Part shown: piece by piece, positions 26,184-35,140 of the stretch
How positions within the stretch are numbered: the stretch's first letter is position 1
Layout of the letters: the number at the start of each line of letters is the position of its first letter
Assembly (NCBI RefSeq): GCF_003858455.1
Contig: NZ_RQZF01000015.1
Span: forward strand, 1 to 45,147
Direction of reading: 5' to 3'
DNA: 45,147 nucleotides
DNA from: Schaalia canis
Lineage (GTDB): Bacteria > Actinomycetota > Actinomycetes > Actinomycetales > Actinomycetaceae
The notes under the pieces: model-generated
What the model saw: the letters and a program-made list of their open reading frames with translations, nothing else
Database searches by the model: none
What the model was told of the DNA's origin: nothing
Program-made: the position numbers and the translations under genes

Positions 26184-26720
26184 TCAGTGCTGACAGTTGC
26201 AGCCGCAGCCACCCGAAGGCGCAACGGGCAGGGACTCGGCTGCTTCTTGGGCGGCGGCCTCGTCCATGACGTCTTCCCACTCGTCGCGCTTGTCAAGGAA
26301 GGCGGCAACAGCAGCCTTGGCGGCCTCCAGGGAGTGGTTGGCGCCCCAACCGCATTGGATCTCGTTGGCGGCAGGCACGTCAGTGGCGGCGAGGACGTCG
26401 CGGAAGGAGGCTTCAAGGAGGGGCAAGAAGTCGTCGGTTTCGACTCCGAGGAGCATGGCGTAGAAGCCGGTCTGGCAGCCCATGGGGCCAAAGTCGATGA
26501 GCTTGTCGGTGTGGTTACGCATGAGCTCGGCGGTGAGGTGCTCGATGGAGTGGACGGCGTCCATTTCGAGGTGGTCCACGTTGGGCTGGGTGAAGCGCAC
26601 GTCGTACTTGACTAGGACGTCGCCACCGGGCAGGGTCTTGCGGTCGGCAACGCGGACGTAGGGGGCGCGGACATAGCGGTGATCGAGGTTGAAGGACTCG
26701 ACATTCATGCGTTCAGTCAT
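26184..26720 (-). CDS. luxS: S-ribosylhomocysteine lyase LuxS
   Basis: About 178 aa. It converts S-ribosylhomocysteine to homocysteine and DPD, the AI-2 precursor. Metal ligands are His57 and His61 in HSIEH, and Cys123 in QCGW; catalytic Glu60 and Cys82 ([10 protein letters not shown]) are present. It has about 20 extra residues: an acidic, Ala-rich helix and a Cys/His-rich tail ([10 protein letters not shown]). The open frame extends to 26897, but the ATG at 26720 starts just before the conserved [10 protein letters not shown]; the ATG at 26708 is the alternative. No ribosome site is seen, while TAGAAT (plus 26728-26733) ends 7 bases upstream, so translation may be leaderless. mtnN lies downstream. 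Confidence 0.95.
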   Translation of the reverse strand: MTERMNVESFNLDHRYVRAPYVRVADRKTLPGGDVLVKYDVRFTQPNVDHLEMDAVHSIEHLTAELMRNHTDKLIDFGPMGCQTGFYAMLLGVETDDFLPLLEASFRDVLAATDVPAANEIQCGWGANHSLEAAKAAVAAFLDKRDEWEDVMDEAAAQEAAESLPVAPSGGCGCNCQH

Positions 26721-26830
26721 ACTGCCGATTCTACGGCTGTTAGCCGTCAGGTGGCCTGCCTGTCCACGCATCACGGTGCCCTGAGAGGGCCGCCCATCCG
26801 CCTGCTTCACCTCGTGAAGATTGGCGAGGA

Positions 26831-26922
26831 CGTAGCCCGCAGTTGCGTGACACTTGTTGCGTTTTGTGAGAGCTATAGGTGCTCCATCTTGCAACAAGTG
26901 TCACGCAATGCAACAACTGCGG
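26831..26922. repeat. Long inverted repeat between permease and luxS
   Basis: Perfect 18-base arms at 26843-26860 (TTGCGTGACACTTGTTGC) and 26891-26908, loop of 30 bases. Outside them, CCGCAG (26837-26842) can pair with CTGCGG (26917-26922) across an 8-base bulge. It lies downstream of the permease stop and about 120 bases before luxS on the same strand: terminator, luxS leader element or binding site. Confidence 0.8.
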
Positions 26923-26945
26923 CGAGGCCCTCTGAGAGCACCCGC

Positions 26946-27041
26946 GCACAGGCAGGAGGCTGCACAGGTAGGAGACTGCACAGCCAGGAGGCCGCACAGG
27001 TAGGAGGCTGCACAGCCAGAAGACTGTACAGGCAGAATGCG
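26946..27041. repeat. Six-copy 16-bp tandem repeat (minisatellite)
   Basis: Six contiguous 16-base units begin at 26946, 26962, 26978, 26994, 27010 and 27026 (consensus GCACAGGyAGGAGrCT). Units alternate GCACAGG(T) and GCACAGCC, giving a 32-base higher-order period. The array sits 3 bases after the permease stop and is non-coding. There are no spacers, so it is not a CRISPR array. Confidence 0.88.
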
Positions 27042-27043
27042 GC

Positions 27044-28522
27044 TTAGTCGTCGGTGCGTGACAGGTCAGCCGTTGCCAGGTCCACGGCCGGAGCCTTGGT
27101 GACGATCTTGTGTCCCGCCCACAGGGCCAGGAAGGCGATCAGGCCGATGTAAGTGGACAGGACCGTTTGCCAGTCAAGGATTCCCGCGTAAATGTCGAGG
27201 TTCTGGCCAGCGATGACAACGACCACCATCAGGAAGGCAACGATGGGGCCCAGGGGGAAGAACTTTGATCTGAAGGGAAGTTCGGAGACGTCATGGCCTT
27301 GCAGGATGAAGGCTTTACGGAAGCGGTAGTGGCTCCAGGCAATGCCCGCCCAGACGATGAAGCCTGCCAGACCCGAGACGGTGATGAGCCAAATGTAGGC
27401 GGCTCCGTCTCCAATCAGGGAGGTGAGGAAGGCGAAAGCTCCCACAGCGGTGGTGGCAATGACGGCGGGCATGGGGACGCCTCGCTTGTTGACGCGGGCG
27501 AAAATCTTGGGAGCCTTGCCGGAAAGGGCCATGGCGTAGAGCATGCGCGAAGAGGCGTACAGGCCCGAGTTTCCTGCCGACAAGATAGCGGTCAGGATAA
27601 CGGCGTTCATGACCGAGGCTGCACCCAGGATGCCCGCCTTTTCAAAGATGAGGGTGAAGGGTGAGACGGCAACGTCCTCAATCTCTGAGGCCAGCAGGTG
27701 GGGGTCGGTGTAGGGCAGGAGGAAGCCGATCACGATGATCGCACCGATGTAGAACAGGGTGATGCGGAAGAAAACGGTTCGTACAGCGCGAGGAATGGTG
27801 ACCTCGGGCTTGTCGGCTTCGCCGGCTGCGACGGCCAGTAATTCGGTGCCTTGGAAGGAGAAGCCGGCGATCATCATGATGGAGAAGGTGCCGAAGAAGC
27901 CGTTGACGAAGGGGCCTTCCCCTGCTGTCCAGTTGGTGAAGCCGGGGGCGGGGCCTGCGATGATGCCGAAAATCATGAGGACGCCGACGGCAAGGAAGAC
28001 GACGACGGCAACGACCTTGACCAGGGCGAAGGCGAATTCGCTTTCACCAAAGCCTCGCACGGTGAAGGCATTGGCGACGAAGAGGATGGTGAGGAAGATT
28101 GCTGACCACACCCATGAGGGAACGTCGGGGAGCCAGTAGCGCATGACGAGGGCGACTGCGACAAGTTCGGCTGCCAGGGTGATGGCCCAGTTGAACCAGT
28201 AGTTCCAGCCGGTAGCAAATCCGAAGGAGGGGGATACCCAGCGGGTGGCCCAGGTTTCAAAGGATCCTGCGGTGGGCAGCCAGGTGGACATTTCGCCCAG
28301 GGATTGCATGAGCAGGAAGACCATAATGCCGATGGCGCCGTAGGCGAGGAGCGCTCCGCCGGGGCCTGCGGTGCTGATGGAGCCACCTGTGGCGACAAGC
28401 AGGCCGGTACCGATGGCGCCGCCAATGGCGATCATGTTGAGGTGGCGGGTGCCCAGGCGGCGCTTCAGGCCCTTCTCCTCTGCGTCGGCGTGGGTGCCTA
28501 CTGCAGTGGGTGTCTCGCTCAT
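27044..28522 (-). CDS. APC-superfamily amino-acid permease (LysP/GabP-like)
   Basis: 492 aa with about 12 transmembrane helices. The N-terminal signature LKRRLGTRHLNMIAIGGAIGTGLL, the QSLGEMSTWLPTAGSFETWA loop and the GWNYWFNWAITLAAEL segment place it in the amino-acid transporter family that contains LysP, GabP and AnsP. It would import an amino acid by proton symport; the substrate cannot be decided, with the lysine or GABA group most similar by eye. AAAGAAG precedes the ATG. Upstream 28523-28713 contains a TGCAG-TTTTT-CTGCA palindrome but no other clear site. Confidence 0.9.
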   Translation of the reverse strand: MSETPTAVGTHADAEEKGLKRRLGTRHLNMIAIGGAIGTGLLVATGGSISTAGPGGALLAYGAIGIMVFLLMQSLGEMSTWLPTAGSFETWATRWVSPSFGFATGWNYWFNWAITLAAELVAVALVMRYWLPDVPSWVWSAIFLTILFVANAFTVRGFGESEFAFALVKVVAVVVFLAVGVLMIFGIIAGPAPGFTNWTAGEGPFVNGFFGTFSIMMIAGFSFQGTELLAVAAGEADKPEVTIPRAVRTVFFRITLFYIGAIIVIGFLLPYTDPHLLASEIEDVAVSPFTLIFEKAGILGAASVMNAVILTAILSAGNSGLYASSRMLYAMALSGKAPKIFARVNKRGVPMPAVIATTAVGAFAFLTSLIGDGAAYIWLITVSGLAGFIVWAGIAWSHYRFRKAFILQGHDVSELPFRSKFFPLGPIVAFLMVVVVIAGQNLDIYAGILDWQTVLSTYIGLIAFLALWAGHKIVTKAPAVDLATADLSRTDD

Positions 28523-28713
28523 GACCGGTCTTCTTTCGCTGAAAAGGTTGAGGTTTTTGTACCTGTCGTATTAAACGCCCCTAGCTTAGGATCGTCAGCC
28601 GTATGCAGTTTTTCTGCACACTATGCGAGACAATCCCTCTTCTAAAGAACCTTATTTCAGCAGGTCAGAGGCATTTTTTATCCTGGTTTTCATGGTCTAA
28701 CCCACATCGGGCA

Positions 28714-30045
28714 TCACGGAGTGTGAGGAGCGTGTGCCGGTTGAATAGCGGCCCGAATTGAACGCAAGGCTACAAGAGCAATCAGCATGGCGAGGACAGC
28801 GAAAGCAATGGTGGTGCTGAAACCGCCCTGAGAGCCGAAATTGTCAATCATTTGCCCGGTGACAACATTGGAGACGGACTGCCCAATCACCCACATTGCT
28901 CCCATGAGTGCCATGCCTTCAGTCAGGCGCGAGGCTGGTGCAATGCGCATCAGCAGTTGGTTGATATTGACCACTGTTGGCGCGTGAGCAGCACCGGCGA
29001 GCAGCATGAGGACGGCCGCCATCGGCATAGAGGTTGCCAGAAGCAGCGCCGAACATCCGCAAGCCAAGAGGATAAGAAACCCGTAGAAGCGTTTCCAGAG
29101 GGCCGATTGCCAGGTTCGCGCCCCGTAGAAGAGGGCGCCAAACATTGCTCCAGCTGAAAAACAGGCGAGCACCGCGCCCGACCAGGTCTTTTGGTTGAGC
29201 TCTTCAGAAAATGCGATGACGGATAGGCCGATGGTGGATTGGAAGGCTCCGTAGCCAATGAGGATGACCAGCAGTGCCACCACCGCGGGGGAAAGGAGTG
29301 TCTCCTTCCTTCCAACAGACGAGGCCGCCGTGCCAGTTTGAGTCCCTGCACCGGCTTTTGATTGGGCGGGGTCTGGGGCACGCTGCACGCCCTCGTTTTC
29401 CGACATGGAGATTGCCGCAGCTTCCAGATTGGGCACGGGTTCGTAGGCGCGTGTGCCCAGTACTGCCCACCCGCCGCTCATGAGGCACAGTGCCCCCAAT
29501 CCGATACTGAGGAAGGGGGAATAGAGTGTGGAAATGACCGTGGCAAGGGGCGTGCCAACCGTCCACATGAGTTCTTCAGCGACCGAGATCATCGACAAAG
29601 CGGAGTTCATGCGTGCGGGTTCGTCCCTCAGAGCAAGATTCCAGCGGGCACGCATCATCGACCCGAAAGGCACGGCCAAACCCGCAGTACCTGAAGCCAC
29701 AATAATCACCCACACAGGTGCGTGGAGCCACAGGGCCACGCACAGGTGAATGATTGCCGCGCACCACACGCCAATAAGAGGAACACCGACACGCCTTTGT
29801 CCGTAGCGGTCAATGAGCCGCCCAATAATGGGGCTGGTTACGGCGAAGCAGACCGCTGTGGCGGCTGATGCTGTGCCCGCAATAGTGAAGGAATCGTATT
29901 GGGCGCGCACCGCCAGCAGCACCCCCATCCCCACCAGTGGAGCGGGGGCTTGGGCGATGACACCACCCACAGTCACACGGGCAGCGTGAGGCATCCTGAG
30001 AAGCTGGCGGTAGACAGCAAATCCCTGTGTCTGTCCATCAGTCAT
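28714..30045 (-). CDS. MFS transporter
   Basis: 443 aa with 12 predicted helices and a long central loop (about 210-245, Glu/Ala/Gly-rich). The motif-A-like GRLIDRYGQRRVG after the second helix marks the major facilitator superfamily; the second half has FSAGAMFGALFYGART. The closest look is drug- or sugar-efflux type MFS; the substrate is unknown. GGAGG lies 7 bases before the ATG. It follows the CE7 gene on the same strand with a gap of about 89 bases and may be read from the xylan operon, although it has no obvious xylan function. Confidence 0.85.
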   Translation of the reverse strand: MTDGQTQGFAVYRQLLRMPHAARVTVGGVIAQAPAPLVGMGVLLAVRAQYDSFTIAGTASAATAVCFAVTSPIIGRLIDRYGQRRVGVPLIGVWCAAIIHLCVALWLHAPVWVIIVASGTAGLAVPFGSMMRARWNLALRDEPARMNSALSMISVAEELMWTVGTPLATVISTLYSPFLSIGLGALCLMSGGWAVLGTRAYEPVPNLEAAAISMSENEGVQRAPDPAQSKAGAGTQTGTAASSVGRKETLLSPAVVALLVILIGYGAFQSTIGLSVIAFSEELNQKTWSGAVLACFSAGAMFGALFYGARTWQSALWKRFYGFLILLACGCSALLLATSMPMAAVLMLLAGAAHAPTVVNINQLLMRIAPASRLTEGMALMGAMWVIGQSVSNVVTGQMIDNFGSQGGFSTTIAFAVLAMLIALVALRSIRAAIQPAHAPHTP

Positions 30046-30134
30046 GGGATGCCTCCGGTGAGTGCGTGATGGGGATAGGAAGACGGCACATTGTCACGAG
30101 TCTAGTGCCTAGTCAACGGGGCCTCTACTTCCTG

Positions 30135-31139
30135 TTACACGCTTGATGTCCCGTCGCTGAGTAGCCCCGCAAGCCACTCAGTTTGCGCCTGCCACTGATA
30201 GCGCTCACCGCCTTCGTGACCGTTGAAGGTGTAGACCCGAATGTCACGCTCAACTGCTTGTCCAGATGTTTGACCCCACCGGTTATATGCGGCGAACACG
30301 CTTGAGGGCGGACAAATCTCATCCATCAAAGCGGTAGAAAACAGGGCGGGCACGCGGGCGCGCCTGGCCAGGTTCACGCCATCAAAGTAGGACAGGACGG
30401 TGAATACGCGGGCGGCTCGACTGCGGTAGACCTTCAAATACTGCGTGATCTCGTCGTAGGGGAGAGCGCCGGTGAGCCCCACCGCGCGCGGGAAATCACA
30501 GAGGAAGGGTACGTCTGGCATGGCTGCCCATACGCGAGGATTCAACGCCGCTGCGGCAATAGCCAGGCCCCCACCTTGGCTGATGCCGTGAACAATCAGG
30601 CGAGCAGAATCTACGCAGGGCAGGTGCGTGGCGGCCTCAACAGCGTGGTGAGCATCAACGTAGCACCTGCGGTAGTAGTAGGTGTCTGCAGAATCGATAC
30701 CTTTGGTCATGACGCCGTTGAACGCTGGGCCGGTGCCGTGCGGGTCGAGGGTGTCTCCCCCGCTTCCCCAGCCTGCGCCTTGGCCTCGCGTGTCCATGAA
30801 GAGGTGGGCGTATCCTGCGCTTGCCCACTCCAGGTGATCGACCGGCAGGCCTCGCCCTCCCCCGTAGCCGTTGAATTGGATGATGGTCGGGAGGGGGCCG
30901 CTAGCCCCTGCGGGGGTAAGGAGCCAGGCGCGGATGGGGTCATTGGCAAAACCGCCGAAGGTCACGTCCCACACGTCCACGGTGGTCAGTGGCGTGCGCA
31001 CGCGTTCAGCGACCACGCTGGCGGGATCAAAGGGGTGCTCGCGTAGGGTTCGCTGCCAGAACTCATCAAAGTCGGGGGGTTCTGTGGTGCTGCCCGTGTA
31101 GTGTTGCAGCTCATCCAAAGGCTTATCAATCCACTGCAT
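30135..31139 (-). CDS. Acetylxylan esterase, CE7 family
   Basis: 334 aa, cytoplasmic (no signal peptide). CE7 hallmarks: DTRGQGAGWGSGGDT (116-130), GISQGG with Ser187, and the acid and base Asp273 (ALMDEICPPSS) and His308 (NGHEGG). The family removes acetyl groups from xylo-oligosaccharides and cephalosporin C. It starts 2 bases after the GH3 stop, with GGGGAG as ribosome site inside that junction, so it is in the operon. It probably deacetylates imported oligosaccharides so the GH43 and GH3 enzymes can act. Confidence 0.92.
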   Translation of the reverse strand: MQWIDKPLDELQHYTGSTTEPPDFDEFWQRTLREHPFDPASVVAERVRTPLTTVDVWDVTFGGFANDPIRAWLLTPAGASGPLPTIIQFNGYGGGRGLPVDHLEWASAGYAHLFMDTRGQGAGWGSGGDTLDPHGTGPAFNGVMTKGIDSADTYYYRRCYVDAHHAVEAATHLPCVDSARLIVHGISQGGGLAIAAAALNPRVWAAMPDVPFLCDFPRAVGLTGALPYDEITQYLKVYRSRAARVFTVLSYFDGVNLARRARVPALFSTALMDEICPPSSVFAAYNRWGQTSGQAVERDIRVYTFNGHEGGERYQWQAQTEWLAGLLSDGTSSV

Positions 31140-31141
31140 AG

Positions 31142-33550
31142 TTACTCCCCTACCTGCGTGGTCTTTGTTGGGAGGCTATCCTTTTCGACTTCGACCCGAC
31201 AGATCATGCGCCGTCCTTCTGCGACAATACGCCGCTGTCCTGTGAGGTGAAGGATGAGGCCGGGCAGGCGTTCCTCGCTAGAGTGGCCGGCGCTGAGAAG
31301 GATCTCGCCGGGTTCAACAATGCGTTGATAGTCCCTGCCGGTAAAAGAGAAGAAGTCAGCGCTGACGGCGAAGTTCAGGCGCGCGCTTTGCCCGGCAGCG
31401 AGGGCGATCTTGTGGTAGCCGATAAGTTGCTTAAGGGGGCGGACAACCTCCGCGATGGGATCCTCATAGTAAAGCTGGATGACGGTGTGGCCGTCGCGCT
31501 CTCCGGTGTTGGTGACCGTCACCGAGTAGGTCACCTCGCCATCGACACTGATCTCTGATTCGGAAAGCTGCGGATCGCTCAGGGTGAAGTTCGTGTAGGA
31601 AATGCCTGCTCCGAAGGGGAAGCGTGGGCGCGGGTCAAGGTTGGAGATGCCCTCGGATTCCCACGCCAGGGGTGGGGCCAGGTAGGTGCCGGGTTGTCCG
31701 CCCTTGCCGTCGGGCAGGGCAATAGGCAGGCGTCCCGAGGGGTTTACTGCGCCGGTGAGGACGTCAGCCAATGCTGCCCCGCCCTCGACGCCAGGCATGA
31801 AGGCTTGAATGATCGCGGCGCAACGGTCAGCGTAGGCGCCCACCGCGTAGGGGCGTCCGGTGACAAGTAGCAAGATGGTGGGGGTACCGGTGGCGAGGAC
31901 GGCCTCAATGAGTTCCCCTTGGCGTCCGGGGAGGGAAAGGTCCACGACGTCGCAGCCTTCACCGGAGGTCCCCCCGCCGAACATGCCGGCAATGTCGCCC
32001 ACGGTCAGCAGGGCAACGTCGCTGTTGCGTGCGGTGTCAACGGCTTGGGCGATACCTGCACTGATGTCTACGTCGGGGCCATCCATGAAGCCCACGCCTT
32101 GGACGTAGGCGGGTGCGGTGCTCAAAGCACTGTTGAGAGCCTCTTGCAGGGTGGGGATGGGCAGCCCCAGCCCGTGGTCAGGATGCTTGGCCAGGACGTG
32201 GTTGGGGAAGGAGTAGCACCCCATGAAGGCGCGGGCTTCACCCCAGGTGGGGCCAATAACACTCAGGCGGGTGCTGGGTGTCAGGGGCAAGATGCCGTCG
32301 TTGGAGAGCAGCACAATGGATTCTTCCGCCATTTTTCTAGCGATCGCCCGGTTTCCAGGACTGTCGAGGTCGCGTGTGGGGTCGGCGTGTTCCTCGGGTG
32401 ACCATCCTTCGTCGAGTAGTCCCTGTTGGGCCTTGTGGGTGAGGATGCGGACCACCGCTTGGTTGAGTTCATCCTCGGTGAGCAGGCCTTCTTCAAGGGC
32501 TTCGCCGATGAGGTGGAAGCAGGTGGTTTCAGGCAGTTCCACGTCCAGACCTGCCCGCAAAGCCAGGGCCGCAGCGTGGGCGGGGGATGCGGCAATGCGG
32601 TGCATCTTCTGCAGGAATGTCACTGCCCAGTAGTCGGAGACGACGGTGCCCTCAAAGCCCCAGCGTTCACGTAAGACTTCAGTGAGGAGGAAGCGGGAGG
32701 CTCCGGCCGGTTCGCCGTCAATGTCTGAGTAGGAGTTCATGACGGAGTGGACGCCACCTTCACGCACGGCCATTTCAAAGGGGGGTAGCATGACGTCTTC
32801 AAGTTCTCGGCGTCCCATTGAGACGGGTGCGTGGTTACGGCCAGCACGCGAGGCCGGGTAGGCGACGAAGTGTTTGAGGGTGGCGATAATGCCTGCCTTC
32901 TGCAGGCCCCGGACGTAGGCGGTGCCCAGGGTTCCTACCAGGTAGGGGTCCTCACCACAGGTTTCTTCCACGCGCCCCCACCGGTAGTCGCGCACAACAT
33001 CAAGCAGGGGGGAGAGCCCTTGGTGGATGCCCACGGCCTTGAGGTCCTCACCAATGGCGGTGGCCATGTCCTCAATGAGTTCAGGATTCCAGGTGGCGCC
33101 CCAGGCAATGGCTGCTGGGTAGACGGTGGCGCCCAGTGCGGTGAAACCGGTGAGGCACTCTTCGTGGGCGAGGGCGGGGATGCCCTGGGGTGAGCGTTCC
33201 TGCACCTCTCTTTGGCGGGCAATGAGTGTGGCAACGCCTTCGGCGACGCTAACGGGTTCGGTGCCGAAAATACGGGTGAGTTGTCCAAGGCCCAGAGCGC
33301 TTGCGTCCTCCCAGGAGAGGGCTTCTTGAGCGAAGGCATTCTCCATGGGAGCGACCTCGTGGATGGCCTCCCGCTCTGCCTCTCTTTCGCCGGGGGTGGT
33401 GTCGGGTCGCGGTTCGGGGGCCGGGGCTTCACCGTCGGATCGTTCCCAGAAGGAGCCAAGTTGGTGGATTTTTTCTTCCCGGCTCATGGTGTCGCACAGG
33501 GCGTGGGCGCGCTCTGAGGGGCTGAGGTGGGTGTCGTGCCAGGGTTTCAT
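31142..33550 (-). CDS. GH3 beta-xylosidase/beta-glucosidase
   Basis: 802 aa from the ATG at 33550, which has AAGGA 9 bases upstream; the GTG at 33559 overlaps that site and is unlikely. No signal peptide, so cytoplasmic. The barrel contains KAGIIATLKHF, the VEETCGEDPYLVGTLG segment and the nucleophile Asp306 in VVSDYWAV. The second domain has the acid/base-region GEGCDVVDLSLPGRQ. A C-terminal fibronectin-like domain (NFTLSDPQLS... SVTVTNTGERDGHTVIQLYY) completes the usual order. It removes beta-linked xylose or glucose from the non-reducing end. The genomic context points to xylose. Confidence 0.92.
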   Translation of the reverse strand: MKPWHDTHLSPSERAHALCDTMSREEKIHQLGSFWERSDGEAPAPEPRPDTTPGEREAEREAIHEVAPMENAFAQEALSWEDASALGLGQLTRIFGTEPVSVAEGVATLIARQREVQERSPQGIPALAHEECLTGFTALGATVYPAAIAWGATWNPELIEDMATAIGEDLKAVGIHQGLSPLLDVVRDYRWGRVEETCGEDPYLVGTLGTAYVRGLQKAGIIATLKHFVAYPASRAGRNHAPVSMGRRELEDVMLPPFEMAVREGGVHSVMNSYSDIDGEPAGASRFLLTEVLRERWGFEGTVVSDYWAVTFLQKMHRIAASPAHAAALALRAGLDVELPETTCFHLIGEALEEGLLTEDELNQAVVRILTHKAQQGLLDEGWSPEEHADPTRDLDSPGNRAIARKMAEESIVLLSNDGILPLTPSTRLSVIGPTWGEARAFMGCYSFPNHVLAKHPDHGLGLPIPTLQEALNSALSTAPAYVQGVGFMDGPDVDISAGIAQAVDTARNSDVALLTVGDIAGMFGGGTSGEGCDVVDLSLPGRQGELIEAVLATGTPTILLLVTGRPYAVGAYADRCAAIIQAFMPGVEGGAALADVLTGAVNPSGRLPIALPDGKGGQPGTYLAPPLAWESEGISNLDPRPRFPFGAGISYTNFTLSDPQLSESEISVDGEVTYSVTVTNTGERDGHTVIQLYYEDPIAEVVRPLKQLIGYHKIALAAGQSARLNFAVSADFFSFTGRDYQRIVEPGEILLSAGHSSEERLPGLILHLTGQRRIVAEGRRMICRVEVEKDSLPTKTTQVGE

Positions 33551-33613
33551 GGTGTGCACTCCTTTGTGCGCTGAGGTGCTGAGGTCGAAGCGTTCCGGTC
33601 TGTGCTGTGAAGG

Positions 33614-35140
33614 CTAGTGGTGCGGTGATAGGGGGAGGTCTGCGCCGTGGAGGCACATCTGGGAGCTTGCATGGGCGTTATTGAGGCCCCATACGCCAAG
33701 GAGGCAGCCTGTGAAGCCTCCTGCGATTTCGGTGGAGAGCCATTGGGCGTCGGTGCTGTAGGCGTAGCCTGCGTTCTCCGTCGGCCCGATGCCTGCTCGC
33801 AGGACGAGGTCATCAAGGGCGATCCACGCGAGCGTATCCGGCGCAGCTTCGGTAGGGGTGACACTCGAATCTGTCGCACGATCAGGAGGAAGGTCAGGCA
33901 CACGGTGAGGTGTGACCTCAGGCGCGGGGTCTGCTAGTGGTAGGCGCTCTACCGTGCCTGCGCGGCATAGTTCCAGAATGTAGTCATCCGCGCTGCGGGT
34001 GATACGCGCCCAGTTGTGCGCGTCTTGGACGATGCCAATAGCGCGCACAGTTCTAGCAGACGGATCGAGCGCTCCAGCATCCATGGCGATACTTGCCTGC
34101 CATTCATTCATGCGCACGCCACGGAAGTCACGTTCGGCCTCTTCCCACATGGCGCCCACTGGCCGCAGGCAGTGGGGCAAGAAATCCGCGAGCGCAATAT
34201 TCACTCTCTCGGGGGATTGTGCTCGCGTGACAGTCAGGCGCCCCGTGTCGGGGGCGAAAATCGGCCAGTCGTTTTCCCACACCACCGGGCATAGGAAGGT
34301 TTCTCGCCCAAGGAGGTGGCGGTTGCCTCGTAAACGCACGCCCAGCATGACCGCCCACCATGACCCGTCGGGCCGTTGGAATAGGTCTGCGTGCCCGATA
34401 TTGTGGATTTCGGTGTGGCCATCTTCGCGGCTGAAATTGCGGTGCGTGAAGATGGGGTTGCGTGGGCATCCCTGCCACGGGCCGGTCACTTGCCTGGCGC
34501 GAGCCACTGACACGCTGTGTTCCTCTGCGGTGCCGCCTTCGGCGGTGAGCAGGTAGTACCACTGGCCACGCTTGTAGAGGTGGGGGGCTTCGGCCCAGAC
34601 GGCGCCTTGCACCGCCCCATGCCAGATGACGTGCTCGTCGCCGGTGAATACTCCGGCGTCAAGATCAACGGGGCGCGTCCAGATCTCCGTTTGCTGTTCC
34701 CATAGGGGGTCGGCGGCCAGGCGAGTACCCGTCCACCACACGGTGCCGTCCTCGTCTTCAAAGACGTCGGGGTCAATGCCACCGGCTTCTTCAAGGAATA
34801 CGGGCGGCGACCACGGGCCTTGAGCTTGGGGGGCGGTCATGACGAAGGAGCGTTGAGTGTCGCCTACGACGGTGGTGCACACAAGAACGAAACGCCCATT
34901 GATGTGCCGCAGGGTGGGGGCGAAGATGCCCTGTGATTCTCCGGCCTGATCGAGGTGAAGTTCACCTGATTCTGTTTGGGCGTAGCCGACGCATTCCCAG
35001 TGTTCGCCGTCGGTGCTGGCGTGGATGGGCAGGCCCGGCAGCCAGGTGAAGGTCGAGGTGACGATGTAGGTGACGTCCCCAACCTGGCAGGCTGAGGGGT
35101 CGGGGTACATGCCCGCAAGGATGGGGTTGGCGAGTGTCAT
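33614..35140 (-). CDS. GH43 beta-xylosidase/arabinofuranosidase
   Basis: 508 aa, no signal peptide. The five-bladed propeller carries the catalytic base Asp14 (YPDPS), the pKa-modulating Asp123 (GGIDPDVF) and the acid Glu184 (WAEAPHLY). Further marks are GHTEIHNIGHADL and the C-terminal beta-sandwich (about 325-508) typical of the GH43 subfamilies around XynB. It hydrolyses xylo-oligosaccharides or removes arabinose. Its ATG overlaps the stop of the second permease gene (ATGA), so it belongs to the ABC operon; the GH3 gene follows after 63 bases. Confidence 0.92.
   Translation of the reverse strand: MTLANPILAGMYPDPSACQVGDVTYIVTSTFTWLPGLPIHASTDGEHWECVGYAQTESGELHLDQAGESQGIFAPTLRHINGRFVLVCTTVVGDTQRSFVMTAPQAQGPWSPPVFLEEAGGIDPDVFEDEDGTVWWTGTRLAADPLWEQQTEIWTRPVDLDAGVFTGDEHVIWHGAVQGAVWAEAPHLYKRGQWYYLLTAEGGTAEEHSVSVARARQVTGPWQGCPRNPIFTHRNFSREDGHTEIHNIGHADLFQRPDGSWWAVMLGVRLRGNRHLLGRETFLCPVVWENDWPIFAPDTGRLTVTRAQSPERVNIALADFLPHCLRPVGAMWEEAERDFRGVRMNEWQASIAMDAGALDPSARTVRAIGIVQDAHNWARITRSADDYILELCRAGTVERLPLADPAPEVTPHRVPDLPPDRATDSSVTPTEAAPDTLAWIALDDLVLRAGIGPTENAGYAYSTDAQWLSTEIAGGFTGCLLGVWGLNNAHASSQMCLHGADLPLSPHH

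Noticed and set aside
26946-27041. CRISPR-like array before luxS
   Set aside because: Units are contiguous 16-bp repeats with no spacers and no cas genes nearby.
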